A stretch of 64,000 nucleotides of DNA from Clostridiaceae bacterium. GTDB lineage: Bacteria > Bacillota > Clostridia > DUPQ01. Below are positions 1-8,035 of the stretch, piece by piece. The first letter of the stretch is position 1. Each line of letters starts with the position of its first letter. The stretch is taken from assembly GCA_012838235.1 (NCBI GenBank), contig DUPQ01000069.1, positions 35,243 to 99,242 of the forward strand. The letters are read 5' to 3'. Position numbers and translations under genes: made by a program. The notes under the pieces are model-generated. The model saw nothing but the letters and a program-made list of their open reading frames with translations, was not told the origin of the DNA and made no database searches.

Positions 1-276
1 GGAAGGTACTATAATTTCAATCAAGTCTTTTCCGCCTTCCTGAACAAGCTTAATCTCAACAATAATTCCCAAGGCATCACGAATTTTATTCGGTAGATCG
101 GTCATCAATTTCTTCGCATTAATCACACCTACAGCTTCTCCTGCATCGCTTCTACCCAATACAATAATTCCGCCGGTACTATTAGCAAAACCGCAAATCC
201 AAGCCAAATATTCATCTTTCCAACGTTCTTTCCATTCCGTTGTTTGTGATTCCTGCAAGGTCGTGTACTCCTTCAT
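1..276 (-). CDS. Schlafen/AlbA-type putative DNA-binding domain protein (3' part cut off by the window edge)
   Basis: Only the first 92 codons are inside the window. They carry the AlbA_2 (Schlafen, formerly AAA_4) N-terminal signature: an ESQTTEWK opening, then DEYLAWICGFANSTGG and a GVINAKK-like stretch. In full-length family members this domain binds nucleic acid and is followed by an ATPase-like or winged-helix C-terminal part; that part is not visible. An ATG lies at 274-276, but AAGGAG begins inside that codon's neighbourhood and is well spaced for a TTG at 256-258, which would give a start at ESQTTEWK as in most relatives. A likely extended -10 (TG-G-TAAAAT) at 296-304 would start the mRNA near 289, leaving room for that ribosome site only with the TTG start. 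The upstream 105 bp are duplicated at 3794-3898. Confidence 0.8.
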   Translation of the reverse strand, partial: MKEYTTLQESQTTEWKERWKDEYLAWICGFANSTGGIIVLGRSDAGEAVGVINAKKLMTDLPNKIRDALGIIVEIKLVQEGGKDLIEIIVPS

Positions 277-289
277 TTATTTAGTAACT

Positions 290-394
290 AAACATATTTT
301 ACCATCTGTATGCAAGCAATTCTATTAAAAACAGCATATTCTGACCGTATCTGAACTATGTTATATATTTTAGAATATATCGCAAATATGTTGC
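290..394. repeat. 105-bp direct repeat, copy A (upstream of the AlbA-domain gene)
   Basis: This segment matches 3794-3898 without gaps, with 12 differences in 105 positions by eye (about 89% identity). Each copy lies on the upstream side of a minus-strand accessory gene and contains ATGGTAAAAT read on the minus strand, an extended -10 promoter core. The conserved block therefore looks like a duplicated promoter or leader region rather than coding sequence. Confidence 0.85.
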
Positions 395-657
395 ACAATT
401 CTAAAGTCCCGCGAATTTGCAAAGGAGATTTTTACGTAACCCGCTGTCGGATATTTTAAATGTAAAAACTTTTCTGTAATTCGTAATATCATGTACATCA
501 ACTAAATCATCTAAGCATATTAAATTCCTTCCGTTATTACGGTAAATTCCTATTATATTGTTTTTTTTGTGATATGATTAAGTATATAACATGCTACCGT
601 TTTGGAGCCTTTTGAAAATATTGAGTACAGCGCGTACTCAAGGACGAGGAGGATAAA
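395..657 (+). promoter_or_regulatory. ftsH upstream region with probable extended -10 promoter
   Basis: No coding sequence is seen here. A TATGAT at 573-578 preceded by TG plus one base forms an extended -10; the -35 match at 17 bp is poor, as with other promoters in this window. The transcript would start near 585 and carry a leader of about 70 bases with a strong AGGAGG at 647-652, just ahead of the ftsH ATG. An AAAGGAG at 421-427 has no usable reading frame behind it. Confidence 0.4.
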
Positions 658-2709
658 ATGAGTTCTAATAATGAAGACAGAATAAACAACGTTTCGGGAA
701 CGGAACAGGACAATGCCCGAAGTAACGGACCCAATCAAATGAATTCAAATGATTCAAATAACAGATACAGCGGCAACACCGGAAGGGATGGCGGTCCTGC
801 TTCCAATGTGCCCAGAGGGCCGAATATTTTCAATATAATATTGATAATATTTCTTATCACCTTCATAATAAATACACTTTTTGCAGGCAGGCTGAATAAA
901 TCGGTTCAAGTCATTCAATACAGCCAATTCATGGAATTGGTGGAAAGCGGGAACGTCAGCCAGGCTTTATTAAGTGACGAGCAGCTTCAGATAACAATCA
1001 GTAATGATGCGGATCTTGCTGAGGTGGAGAAAATAATTTATCCGACCGGACGCACCGAAAAGCAACCGGCTCCGGCATCGGGCACCAACTATATTGCAGT
1101 TCGGATGGAAGACCCCGATTTAATACATCGGTTAGCCGATAACGGTGTAGCCTTCAGTCAAGTTATCAGCAACACCAAAGTTTCACCGTTAAGAAGCTTT
1201 ATCACCATGTGGATTATCCCCACCCTTATTATGTATCTGATTTACTTCTTTGTTATCCGCAATGTTATAAAGAAAATCGGGAAAAAGGCACCCGGTGGCG
1301 GCATGGGCGGTATATTCGGAGTAGGGAAAAGTAAAGCAAAAGAATACAATATTGAGAAGAATACGGGAGTCACATTTGATGATGTAGCGGGACAGGACGA
1401 GGCCAAAGAAAGTCTGAAAGAAATGGTTGATTTTCTGCATAATCCGGAAAAATATCGTGAAATCGGTGCAAAACAACCCAAAGGAGCTCTTTTGGTGGGA
1501 CCTCCCGGAACGGGAAAGACACTTCTGGCAAAAGCGGTTGCGGGAGAATCGGGTGTTCCCTTCTACTCCATCTCCGGCAGTGAGTTTGTGGAAATGTTCG
1601 TAGGTGTAGGAGCATCCCGTGTACGTGATTTGTTTGAAAATGCCAAGAAGAACACTCCCTGCATCATATTCATTGATGAAATAGATGCCATAGGTAAAAG
1701 ACGTGACAATCAATTCGGTTCCAACGATGAAAGAGAACAAACCTTAAATCAGCTTCTGGCTGAAATGGACGGTTTCGACAGCGGTAAAGGAATAGTTGTT
1801 CTGGCTGCCACAAACCGACCTGAAGTACTGGATAAGGCATTGCTTCGTCCGGGACGTTTTGACAGACGCATTATTGTTGACAAACCCGACCTTATAGGAC
1901 GTGAAGCTATTCTGAAAGTGCATGCCGCAAAGGTCAAGCTGGATTCCGATGTCAATCTGCGTGAAATAGCACTGGCAACCAGTGGCGCAACCGGTGCGGA
2001 TCTTGCCAATATGATTAATGAAGGAGCATTACTGGCTGTAAAGGAAGGCAGACAGAAAGTATCCCAGAAAGATTTAATGGAAGCGGTGGAAGTTGTCATT
2101 GCAGGTAAAGAGAAGAAAGACCGTGTAATGAATCCCAAGGAACGTGAGATGGTAGCTTATCACGAAGTAGGACATGCTTTGGTCAGCGCCCTTCAGAAAA
2201 ACAGTCAACCTGTTCAGAAGATTACTATCGTTCCCCGTACTATGGGAAGTCTGGGCTATACAATGAGTATGCCGGAGGAAGAACGCTATCTTATGACCGA
2301 GTCGGAGATTCTTGCTCAGATTACCACCCTGCTTGGAGGACGAGCTGCCGAGAATCTTATATTCGGAGAAGTAAGTACCGGTGCATCCAATGACATCGAA
2401 CGGGCAACCAAACTGGCAAGGGGTATGATTACCCAATACGGTATGAGCGACAAGTTCGGACCTATGGGACTGGAAAGCACACAAAATCAGTATCTGGACG
2501 GCCGCAATGTAGCTCATCACTCGGAACAGACCGGTGCATTAATTGATAAAGAGGTCAGCAATATACTTGTTCAATGTCAGCAGAATGCTTTCAATTTACT
2601 GCAGGATAACAAAGATGCTTTGGAAAGAATATCAAAATATCTCTTAGAAAAAGAAAACATCACTGGTAAGGAGTTTATGCAGCTGCTTGAAGAAACACGT
2701 TCAAAATGA
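658..2709 (+). CDS. ftsH: ATP-dependent zinc metalloprotease FtsH
   Basis: This is a membrane-bound AAA+ protease that extracts and degrades membrane and short-lived cytosolic proteins as a hexamer. The 683-residue protein has an unusually long, Asn/Ser/Gly-rich N-terminal tail (about 54 residues) before transmembrane segment 1 (57-75), an extracytoplasmic domain, and segment 2 (about 180-203). The AAA module has Walker A GPPGTGKT (about 281-288), Walker B IIFIDEID, and the second region of homology with [10 protein letters not shown]. The zinc site HEVGH is at about 502-506, with the third ligand in the ASNDIERAT segment. The AGGAGG site fixes the start. It is a lone plus-strand gene between minus-strand accessory genes and is followed by its own terminator. 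Length and motifs are complete; the identification is secure. Confidence 0.97.
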   Translation: MSSNNEDRINNVSGTEQDNARSNGPNQMNSNDSNNRYSGNTGRDGGPASNVPRGPNIFNIILIIFLITFIINTLFAGRLNKSVQVIQYSQFMELVESGNVSQALLSDEQLQITISNDADLAEVEKIIYPTGRTEKQPAPASGTNYIAVRMEDPDLIHRLADNGVAFSQVISNTKVSPLRSFITMWIIPTLIMYLIYFFVIRNVIKKIGKKAPGGGMGGIFGVGKSKAKEYNIEKNTGVTFDDVAGQDEAKESLKEMVDFLHNPEKYREIGAKQPKGALLVGPPGTGKTLLAKAVAGESGVPFYSISGSEFVEMFVGVGASRVRDLFENAKKNTPCIIFIDEIDAIGKRRDNQFGSNDEREQTLNQLLAEMDGFDSGKGIVVLAATNRPEVLDKALLRPGRFDRRIIVDKPDLIGREAILKVHAAKVKLDSDVNLREIALATSGATGADLANMINEGALLAVKEGRQKVSQKDLMEAVEVVIAGKEKKDRVMNPKEREMVAYHEVGHALVSALQKNSQPVQKITIVPRTMGSLGYTMSMPEEERYLMTESEILAQITTLLGGRAAENLIFGEVSTGASNDIERATKLARGMITQYGMSDKFGPMGLESTQNQYLDGRNVAHHSEQTGALIDKEVSNILVQCQQNAFNLLQDNKDALERISKYLLEKENITGKEFMQLLEETRSK

Positions 2710-2730
2710 GTGATAAACAAAAAATACAGG

Positions 2731-2761
2731 AAAAGCTCTAAGTCAAACTTGGAGCTTTTTT
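2731..2761 (+). terminator. Rho-independent terminator of ftsH
   Basis: A stem AAGCTCtAAG / CTTgGAGCTT with a TCAAA loop is followed directly by a run of T. It begins about 20 bases after the ftsH stop codon. Confidence 0.85.
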
Positions 2762-2865
2762 GTCAAATGATTTTATTCTTTGAACTGCTGTTTCTTTCTA
2801 ATTAGGAAAACAGTTGTCAATATAATATATCCTAAGTTTATTCTACACAGTCCATGACCTAAGTG

Positions 2866-3255
2866 TTATATGTAAACAAATGACTGTGGTGCATTCAATA
2901 TCCCTAAATCCTGTAAACTCTTTGGATTATCATAGACAGTAATCTCTCCCAGTACATAAGCATATGCAACTGTAGTATCTTTAAAATACTGTCTAAATCT
3001 ACTTTGAGTAATTCCGGCTTCTTCTTTAGTTATTTCCCATATGTAATCGGGAGTACCGGAAAGAAGTCCTTCAAGTTTAATTTCACCCATAACTTGCTTT
3101 ACCGGATTTGTAGCATATATTACCAGCTTACCTACTTCTTCTTTCGGCAATCTTCTGCGAAACTCATAGCGTTTAGTGCCTGCAAAGATTTGTTTTACAA
3201 ATTCCGGCTTTATAGACAGCAGTATTGTTCTATGAGTATAAGTGATATTATTCAT
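2866..3255 (-). CDS. ASCH-domain protein
   Basis: A 129-residue protein that is essentially one ASCH domain (a PUA-related beta-barrel predicted to bind RNA or DNA). Diagnostic stretches are ILLSIKPEFVKQIFAGTKRYEFRRR at the N-terminus, LVIYATNPVKQVMGEI in the middle, and a C-terminal aromatic SFVYI. Small ASCH proteins are often found near stress or phage-related genes, and the substrate is generally unknown. The ATG at 3253-3255 overlaps the last codons of the dinD-like relic (stop at 3248-3250), so the two were a translationally coupled pair. Ribosome site AAAGGG lies inside the upstream relic. No downstream partner. Confidence 0.8.
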   Translation of the reverse strand: MNNITYTHRTILLSIKPEFVKQIFAGTKRYEFRRRLPKEEVGKLVIYATNPVKQVMGEIKLEGLLSGTPDYIWEITKEEAGITQSRFRQYFKDTTVAYAYVLGEITVYDNPKSLQDLGILNAPQSFVYI

Positions 3256-3709
3256 CCAACATCAATTTCCCTTTCTTAACTTTTTCTTTTAAGCGTTTAA
3301 TCTGTTCTTTTTCTATCTGTTGAATGCTTTTTTCCGGAACGGGTAAATCTTCCACATCCAATCCACCATACAAACCCATGTAGCCTGCGTTTTAAAAAAT
3401 TGCAAATTCTTCGTTTGTAATAACACCCGCAGCATGTGCCGTTTCTGCCAAAAGTTGGTTCCATTGTTTAATATCTCCGCGAACAAAAAGTCTTCTTCTG
3501 TCTTCGTCAAGTTGATTAAATTGGTCGGCTAATTCTTGGCGATATGTTTGTATTGCGAAATAAGTCTGACCTAAAGCTATAACTTCTTTTCTTGGATCTC
3601 CGTTTTGAACAATTAAGTAACATGCATATCTCGTAAGTTCATAATCCTTAATAGGTCTACTTACAGCACCAGTTTCCACGATTTTGCTGACCTCAGCAAA
3701 ATCGCTCAT
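3248..3709 (-). pseudogene. dinD: Decayed DinD-like (DNA-damage-inducible protein D) gene
   Basis: The first 105 codons from the ATG at 3709 match the core of the DinD/KilA-N-associated family: DYELTRYACYLIVQNGDP, then KEVIALGQTYFAIQTYRQEL and NQLLAETAHAAGV. The frame is then broken by TAA at 3392-3394, exactly where family members continue as ...AIF-x-NAGYxGLYGG. The 47 codons after the stop do continue with NAGYMGLYGG and end in a Lys-rich tail, stopping at 3248. Between GGLDV and EDLPVPEKS about 80 residues expected in the family are missing, so there is also an in-frame internal deletion. Similar reading (EVVHEV) continues upstream of the ATG into another stop, so the N-terminal domain is lost. 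Read-through or a short functional product cannot be excluded. Confidence 0.72.
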
Positions 3710-3793
3710 TACTTCATGTACAACCTCATCTGATTACTGCTTAATACAGAATACTTCACTGTCCGAAATATTTCACCTTACAATTTCGAAATT

Positions 3794-3898
3794 AAACATA
3801 TTTTACCATATACATGTAAGGATTTCTACTAAAAGCAGCATATTCTGACCGTATCTGAACTATGTTATATGTTTTAGGATATATAGCAAATTTGTTGC
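3794..3898. repeat. 105-bp direct repeat, copy B (upstream of the dinD-like relic)
   Basis: Gap-free partner of 290-394. On the minus strand it contains ATGGTAAAAT (extended -10 core at 3800-3808), which would start transcription near 3793 toward the dinD relic and the ASCH gene. Similarity stops sharply at both ends. Confidence 0.85.
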
Positions 3899-3907
3899 TA
3901 TATGTAT

Positions 3908-3941
3908 AAAGAAAGAAAACAGCCATCAATATATAGCTGTT
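3908..3941 (-). terminator. Terminator of the Leu-fMet tRNA transcript
   Basis: On the minus strand AACAGC / GCTGTT forms a stem around a 12-base AT-rich loop and is followed by TTCTTTCTTT. It starts nine bases after the fMet tRNA CCA end. Confidence 0.75.
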
Positions 3942-3949
3942 CTCTTAGT

Positions 3950-4026
3950 TGGTTGCGGAGAAAGGATTTGAACCTTTGACCTCCGGGTTATGAGCCCGAC
4001 GAGCTTCCGGACTGCTCTACTCCGCG
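3950..4026 (-). tRNA. Initiator tRNA-fMet (CAU)
   Basis: A complete cloverleaf of 77 nt with encoded CCA and anticodon CAU. Two features mark it as the initiator: the unpaired first acceptor position (C1 opposite A72) and three consecutive G-C pairs in the anticodon stem (GGG...CCC around CUCAUAA). Confidence 0.95.
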
Positions 4027-4032
4027 GCATAC

Positions 4033-4120
4033 TGGTACCGAAGACCGGGGTCGAACCGGTACAGTCTATTCGACCGCAGGATTTTAAGTCCTGTGCGTCT
4101 GCCTATTCCGCCACTTCGGC
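4033..4120 (-). tRNA. tRNA-Leu (UAA)
   Basis: An 88-nt class II tRNA with the long variable arm of leucine tRNAs, encoded CCA and anticodon UAA inside the loop CTTAAAA. The acceptor stem GCCGAAG pairs with CTTCGGT (a terminal G-U pair). It is transcribed six bases ahead of the fMet tRNA. Confidence 0.95.
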
Positions 4121-4141
4121 ATGGCTTTAGAGACTTTTCCT

Positions 4142-4170
4142 ATTATATACATCACTTTGTCTATTGTCAA
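4142..4170 (-). promoter_or_regulatory. Consensus sigma-A promoter for the Leu-fMet tRNAs
   Basis: On the minus strand TTGACA (4165-4170), a 17-bp spacer and TATAAT (4142-4147) form a perfect housekeeping promoter about 20 bases upstream of tRNA-Leu. Confidence 0.88.
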
Positions 4171-4177
4171 CCGAAAT

Positions 4178-5278
4178 CTATCGCCCGACCGTCATGTCTA
4201 TCTTCTTAAGATACTCTTTATTCTTAATATTATCCTGTATATAGGTCACTAAAGACTTAACCATCCGGTCGTCATCAATCTCGGAAAAGACTGTGTCTAC
4301 CACCGACTGAGCGTAGTCAGGTTTGCCCTGTGAAATATATTGATACAGAATTTCGGTCATTCTGGGGGCTATATACCCTATAGTATCCTGACGAACAGGG
4401 ATGGATTTAAGGATAATAAATGCATAATCGGTTTTTTGTGTCTCCAGGCGTAAATCGGTCTGCTCCAACTTGTAAAACATGTCTTCCATATCGTCCGAGA
4501 GGAAAGAAATACACACCGCCGCATATTCCGGACGGGAATAAATTGATTCCAGTTTTCTTGACCATTCCTTAATTGCGTCTTTAACGCCGGGCTCCATGCG
4601 TATAAGAAGTTTTATCAATTTATCATGAATCTCATAAGCTTTATCTATGTCATCCTTGTAATACAGAAGTCTTATTGCCAGATCCACAGAATACTCCGCA
4701 AGTTTGGGTACCGTATTGCTGTTTATATCCACCGACAAGATGACATCGGCAGCCTTATAGTATTCTTCTCTATAAAGTAATACATATACAATACTTAAGA
4801 GATATTCCTGAGCTTTATCATAGTTTCCGGAATCATCTATTTCCACAAGTTTGAACTTATTATGGGCATCGTAATACAATTGGGCAAGATACAACTCCCT
4901 TGCTTGATTATAGGCTGTTCTTGATGCCTGTATTCTTTCAACTTCGTTTTTTGCATTCTCCAGATTATACAGCGGCATTTCCAGCAGCGAGAAAAGATTC
5001 AGTTTCTTTTCCGCGGTTTTGTATGAGGTCTTGTCCTGTTTGAATGATGTAACTATGTTTTCAATATATTGATAGACATACTCCGATGTATTCATCGCAT
5101 GTACATAATTCTTTTCAATTTTCTCATACTGTTTGTTGGCTTTTCTGTAATCACCCTGCATTAAAGTGTCAACCATGTTAATCCACGGCCGGTTGTCACA
5201 ACCTGTCAGTATAAAGGATAATATAAAAAGGCAAATTATAAGCAGGCATACTTTTTTCATAGAAAAAGTATATCCCAT
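4178..5278 (-). CDS. Lipoprotein with helical (TPR-like) repeats, function unknown
   Basis: A 366-residue protein beginning with a lipoprotein signal: positive residues MKK, a hydrophobic core and a lipobox ending LTGC, so it is probably anchored to the outer face of the membrane. The rest is almost entirely alpha-helical, with repeated Tyr/Leu/Lys-rich helix pairs (for example ARELYLAQLYYDAHNKF and EYLLSIVYVLLYREEYYKAAD) that look like degenerate TPR units. No enzyme motif is visible. The start at 5278 has AAAAGG close by; a second ATG at 5258-5260 (MKKVCLL) gives a more standard lipoprotein n-region, so the exact start is open. It follows an SGNH hydrolase gene by 26 bases and is probably cotranscribed. 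Confidence 0.7.
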   Translation of the reverse strand: MGYTFSMKKVCLLIICLFILSFILTGCDNRPWINMVDTLMQGDYRKANKQYEKIEKNYVHAMNTSEYVYQYIENIVTSFKQDKTSYKTAEKKLNLFSLLEMPLYNLENAKNEVERIQASRTAYNQARELYLAQLYYDAHNKFKLVEIDDSGNYDKAQEYLLSIVYVLLYREEYYKAADVILSVDINSNTVPKLAEYSVDLAIRLLYYKDDIDKAYEIHDKLIKLLIRMEPGVKDAIKEWSRKLESIYSRPEYAAVCISFLSDDMEDMFYKLEQTDLRLETQKTDYAFIILKSIPVRQDTIGYIAPRMTEILYQYISQGKPDYAQSVVDTVFSEIDDDRMVKSLVTYIQDNIKNKEYLKKIDMTVGR

Positions 5279-5304
5279 ATTGCCTTTTCATTCAATATAA
5301 TGCG

Positions 5305-6015
5305 TTAAACAGCTCCTTGTAAAACCTCTCTTTTGTAATCGGATATGTATTCTATGAGGCAGCCTGCTATGATTTCATGCCCTTTTTCATTGGGATGAAT
5401 GCCGTCTCTGCATAACAGTTCCATCAGGTTTTTTGCATCCAGGAATGCCTTCCTTATATCTATAAGCCGGACATTCAACTGTTTGGAAATATGCTCTATG
5501 GTAAGAGAATAAAGCTCCTGAAATCTGTATATCTTGAATACATCCTTAAGCCACTTCAGTATGGCTTCTTTTGATGTTCCGTCTTTTGTTATCCAGTCCA
5601 GATATCTGACGGGATCTATCGGGTGCAGGTTGGTCAGAACCGGTTCAATACCTTTTTCTCTGAACATGGTAACCATCTGCCTTATTGTCTTATCAAACAC
5701 TTTAATAGGGGTATTGGGGTCATGGTTAATATCCGGGTTTGATGCTACTTCCTTCCAGTTAAAATCGCAGTCATTACCTCCCAATTCAATAAGTGCAAAA
5801 TCCGGTTTAATATCACTTTCTTCCAGATTCTTCTTCATTCTTTCCAAAGCCTTGGGTGCGGTCATACCGTATTTGGAATTATTGACATATGTGATATTAA
5901 AGTTTTTAGCGGTTTCCGGTATGCAGCTGTTCTGTAGAAAAACATACTTACCGGCATTGTCATCATATACAACGCCTCTCAAAACCGAATCTCCCCATAT
6001 TGATATATTGGTCAT
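5305..6015 (-). CDS. SGNH/GDSL-family hydrolase
   Basis: A 236-residue single-domain esterase of the SGNH fold. The four signature blocks are visible: GDS near the start (catalytic Ser10), a Gly in the second block (KYGMT), GGND (oxyanion Asn, about residue 80) and DGIHPN with catalytic Asp204 and His207. No signal peptide is present, so the enzyme is probably cytoplasmic. It may deacylate lipids or sugars; the substrate cannot be read from sequence. The ATG at 6015 is preceded by GGGGAGGA. The downstream lipoprotein gene is close and likely in the same transcript. Confidence 0.85.
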   Translation of the reverse strand: MTNISIWGDSVLRGVVYDDNAGKYVFLQNSCIPETAKNFNITYVNNSKYGMTAPKALERMKKNLEESDIKPDFALIELGGNDCDFNWKEVASNPDINHDPNTPIKVFDKTIRQMVTMFREKGIEPVLTNLHPIDPVRYLDWITKDGTSKEAILKWLKDVFKIYRFQELYSLTIEHISKQLNVRLIDIRKAFLDAKNLMELLCRDGIHPNEKGHEIIAGCLIEYISDYKREVLQGAV

Positions 6016-6124
6016 AACAAAATCCTCCCCGTATTACCTTACACTATATATGCGGAAGATGAACTAAATATGACTTTTTAAGCTTATTAAGTTAAATCAA
6101 TATTAATTAATGTATAAGAAAAAT

Positions 6125-6802
6125 CTATTTCTTAAACAGCTCCAGCAGAAGATTGTTGTTATACAGGACACTTGCCAGTTTACTTTCCTGAATTGTTTCA
6201 TGAACTACACTCATTACTTCCGCTGTCTGGAAACCGGAAATGAGCAGGAGTATTATATAAACCAACAGTAATCCCGATACTCCTCCGATAACCGCTCCTA
6301 CTATTGCATCTACCTGCTTGATAACCGGCAGTTCCGATATTTTCTTTACCAATCCTCTGAGAAGTTTGAATATTATCAATAACAGAATAAACAATATGAT
6401 ACCTATGATTATTACTATTATAAGGTCGGTTATGTTAGCAACCAATCCGCCCATAGCTTCCGCTTTTGTGGTGGTTTGGGAAAAATCTATTCTCTCTATA
6501 AGCCAAATCTTTATATCATCGGGAAACGGCAAAGAATTGACGGTAGCGATAATCGCTTCTTCCACCGAATCCAGATTGGGTACCAATGCTTCCGCCATAT
6601 GCTCAATCTTTTCATGTATGTTGTTATAGAAACTGGTTCCCACCAACAAATCTCTGATGGGCTGAGCGAATTTAAAGGAGAGAAAAATACTTAAGATGGT
6701 GGTCAGCAATCCGTATGCCGACATGATGATTCCCCTTATTCCTCCCAAAATCATGGAAACAATTATTATTAATATTAAGATATAGTCTGCTACATTCATC
6801 AT
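6125..6802 (-). CDS. cvpA: CvpA family membrane protein
   Basis: A 225-residue protein with the CvpA layout: four predicted membrane segments (near residues 5-25, 30-48, 120-148 and 165-188) and the conserved N-terminal pattern ILGGIRGIIMSAYGLL. CvpA proteins are inner-membrane proteins of poorly defined function, linked to envelope stress and to colicin V production in E. coli. A site AAGGAG sits just ahead of two adjacent ATGs (6802 or 6799). It lies 58 bases after the propeller-like gene on the same strand and is probably read from the promoter at 8001-8029. Confidence 0.82.
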   Translation of the reverse strand: MMNVADYILILIIIVSMILGGIRGIIMSAYGLLTTILSIFLSFKFAQPIRDLLVGTSFYNNIHEKIEHMAEALVPNLDSVEEAIIATVNSLPFPDDIKIWLIERIDFSQTTTKAEAMGGLVANITDLIIVIIIGIILFILLLIIFKLLRGLVKKISELPVIKQVDAIVGAVIGGVSGLLLVYIILLLISGFQTAEVMSVVHETIQESKLASVLYNNNLLLELFKK

Positions 6803-6860
6803 TTATCTCCTTCTACATATATTCTCCCACACTTCATATAAATCATCAATCTACAGCTAT

Positions 6861-7967
6861 CTAATACTTATAAACAATCACATTCCTTGACGTTAATATG
6901 GCAATTCTGTGACCGCCTATCGCTATTACCTGTTGTATAAGCGAATCGGTTTCCACTGTATGGAAATCATTTCCCTTAAGTGTAAACATGCTCAAGGTCT
7001 GTGCTTTCCAGATTACCGGTTTGTTCTCGGAAACCGAAAATCCCTGAACATCCTCTTGCAATGCTTTTTCCCATGTCAATGAACCGATTGAATCTATCTT
7101 AAATATCCTGTCTTCACCGTCTATTATACCATATCCGTATGCATGGTTTTCATATCCTTTTAAATAAACAATCTGTTGATCTTTAAAAACCGAGGTCTTT
7201 TCCATTACTTTATCTATCAGCAAAACATCGGTATCATTGGCCATAAGAAATTTTCCGTCTTGCAAACATACCGTTTTGGGCAGGAACCCGTCCAATGTGA
7301 TACCTGCTATCGGAGTGGGTTTCCCTATTTCAAACACCTCAATATGTGTTTTTGACATATCATCGGGGACACAGGAAACAACCGCAAATTGCTCCTTATC
7401 ATCAAACATGTCAAGATAAACGGGATATCTCTCGGAATATTGTATATCATTCTTGTATCCGTCGGGTATTATGAGGTTTGTCTGATATGTCGAACAGTAT
7501 ACCGCTCCGAGGTATCCTTGTAAGCCTTCGCAAAGTAAAAACATATATTCATCAAATGCGAATACATATGTTATGGCGGTTTTTGCAGTATATTCATCTA
7601 CCTTCTTACCTTCACAAAAAACGGTGTACGATGTGGCACCTTTATCATATACCACTACATGCGTATCGGAATAGGCAATCTTTGTGTCTGTATAGGAAAG
7701 AAGATAAGAGCGTAAAAACTCTCCGTTGCTTTTGAAAATGGATAAGTTGTTGTCGGTACAGATATATATATACCCGTTTTCCGATGCAACAACACTTCCC
7801 GTCACTACGGGAATTGTGTATTGTACGCCGGCATCTTTTGCTACTACATCGGCCTTAAAGAACCTGAGTATCTCCGTTCTGAAAAATATGAAACCGACCG
7901 CTACCAATACCGCAAGCAGCACGACAATTATAATCCAGTAAGCTTTTTTCTTTCGTTTTTTAGCCAA
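6861..7967 (-). CDS. Membrane-anchored beta-propeller-like protein (DUF5711 family likely)
   Basis: A 368-residue protein: a Lys/Arg-rich N-terminus (KKRKKK), one transmembrane helix (about 10-30) and an external domain of repeated short beta-strands with patterns such as NGYIYICTDNNLSIFKSNG and GEDRIFKIDS. This resembles a propeller used for protein contacts. The layout fits the DUF5711 family found in Clostridia; no catalytic residues are evident. The start is TTG (7965-7967) with AGGAGA upstream. It has its own promoter (8001-8029) and leads a group with cvpA and the SGNH hydrolase. Confidence 0.6.
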   Translation of the reverse strand: MAKKRKKKAYWIIIVVLLAVLVAVGFIFFRTEILRFFKADVVAKDAGVQYTIPVVTGSVVASENGYIYICTDNNLSIFKSNGEFLRSYLLSYTDTKIAYSDTHVVVYDKGATSYTVFCEGKKVDEYTAKTAITYVFAFDEYMFLLCEGLQGYLGAVYCSTYQTNLIIPDGYKNDIQYSERYPVYLDMFDDKEQFAVVSCVPDDMSKTHIEVFEIGKPTPIAGITLDGFLPKTVCLQDGKFLMANDTDVLLIDKVMEKTSVFKDQQIVYLKGYENHAYGYGIIDGEDRIFKIDSIGSLTWEKALQEDVQGFSVSENKPVIWKAQTLSMFTLKGNDFHTVETDSLIQQVIAIGGHRIAILTSRNVIVYKY

Positions 7968-8000
7968 TTAAAGATATCTCCTATCACTTTTATCAAACAT

Positions 8001-8029
8001 ATTCTACCACAATACATATACTGCTACAA
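8001..8029 (-). promoter_or_regulatory. Extended -10 promoter for the propeller-like/cvpA unit
   Basis: On the minus strand TTGTAG (8024-8029), a 17-bp spacer ending TGTGG, then TAGAAT (8001-8006). The TG-G before the -10 makes an extended -10 element; the same TGTGGTA pattern recurs at 33731-33760. Confidence 0.65.
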
Positions 8030-8035
8030 ACAACA

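Noticed and set aside
421..460. AAAGGAG in the ftsH upstream region as the start of a leader peptide
   Set aside because: The possible frame behind it stops within a few codons and has no standard start at the right distance.
1189..1740. Long minus-strand ORFs opposite ftsH
   Set aside because: They mirror conserved ftsH codons, lack ribosome sites and have no recognisable domain.
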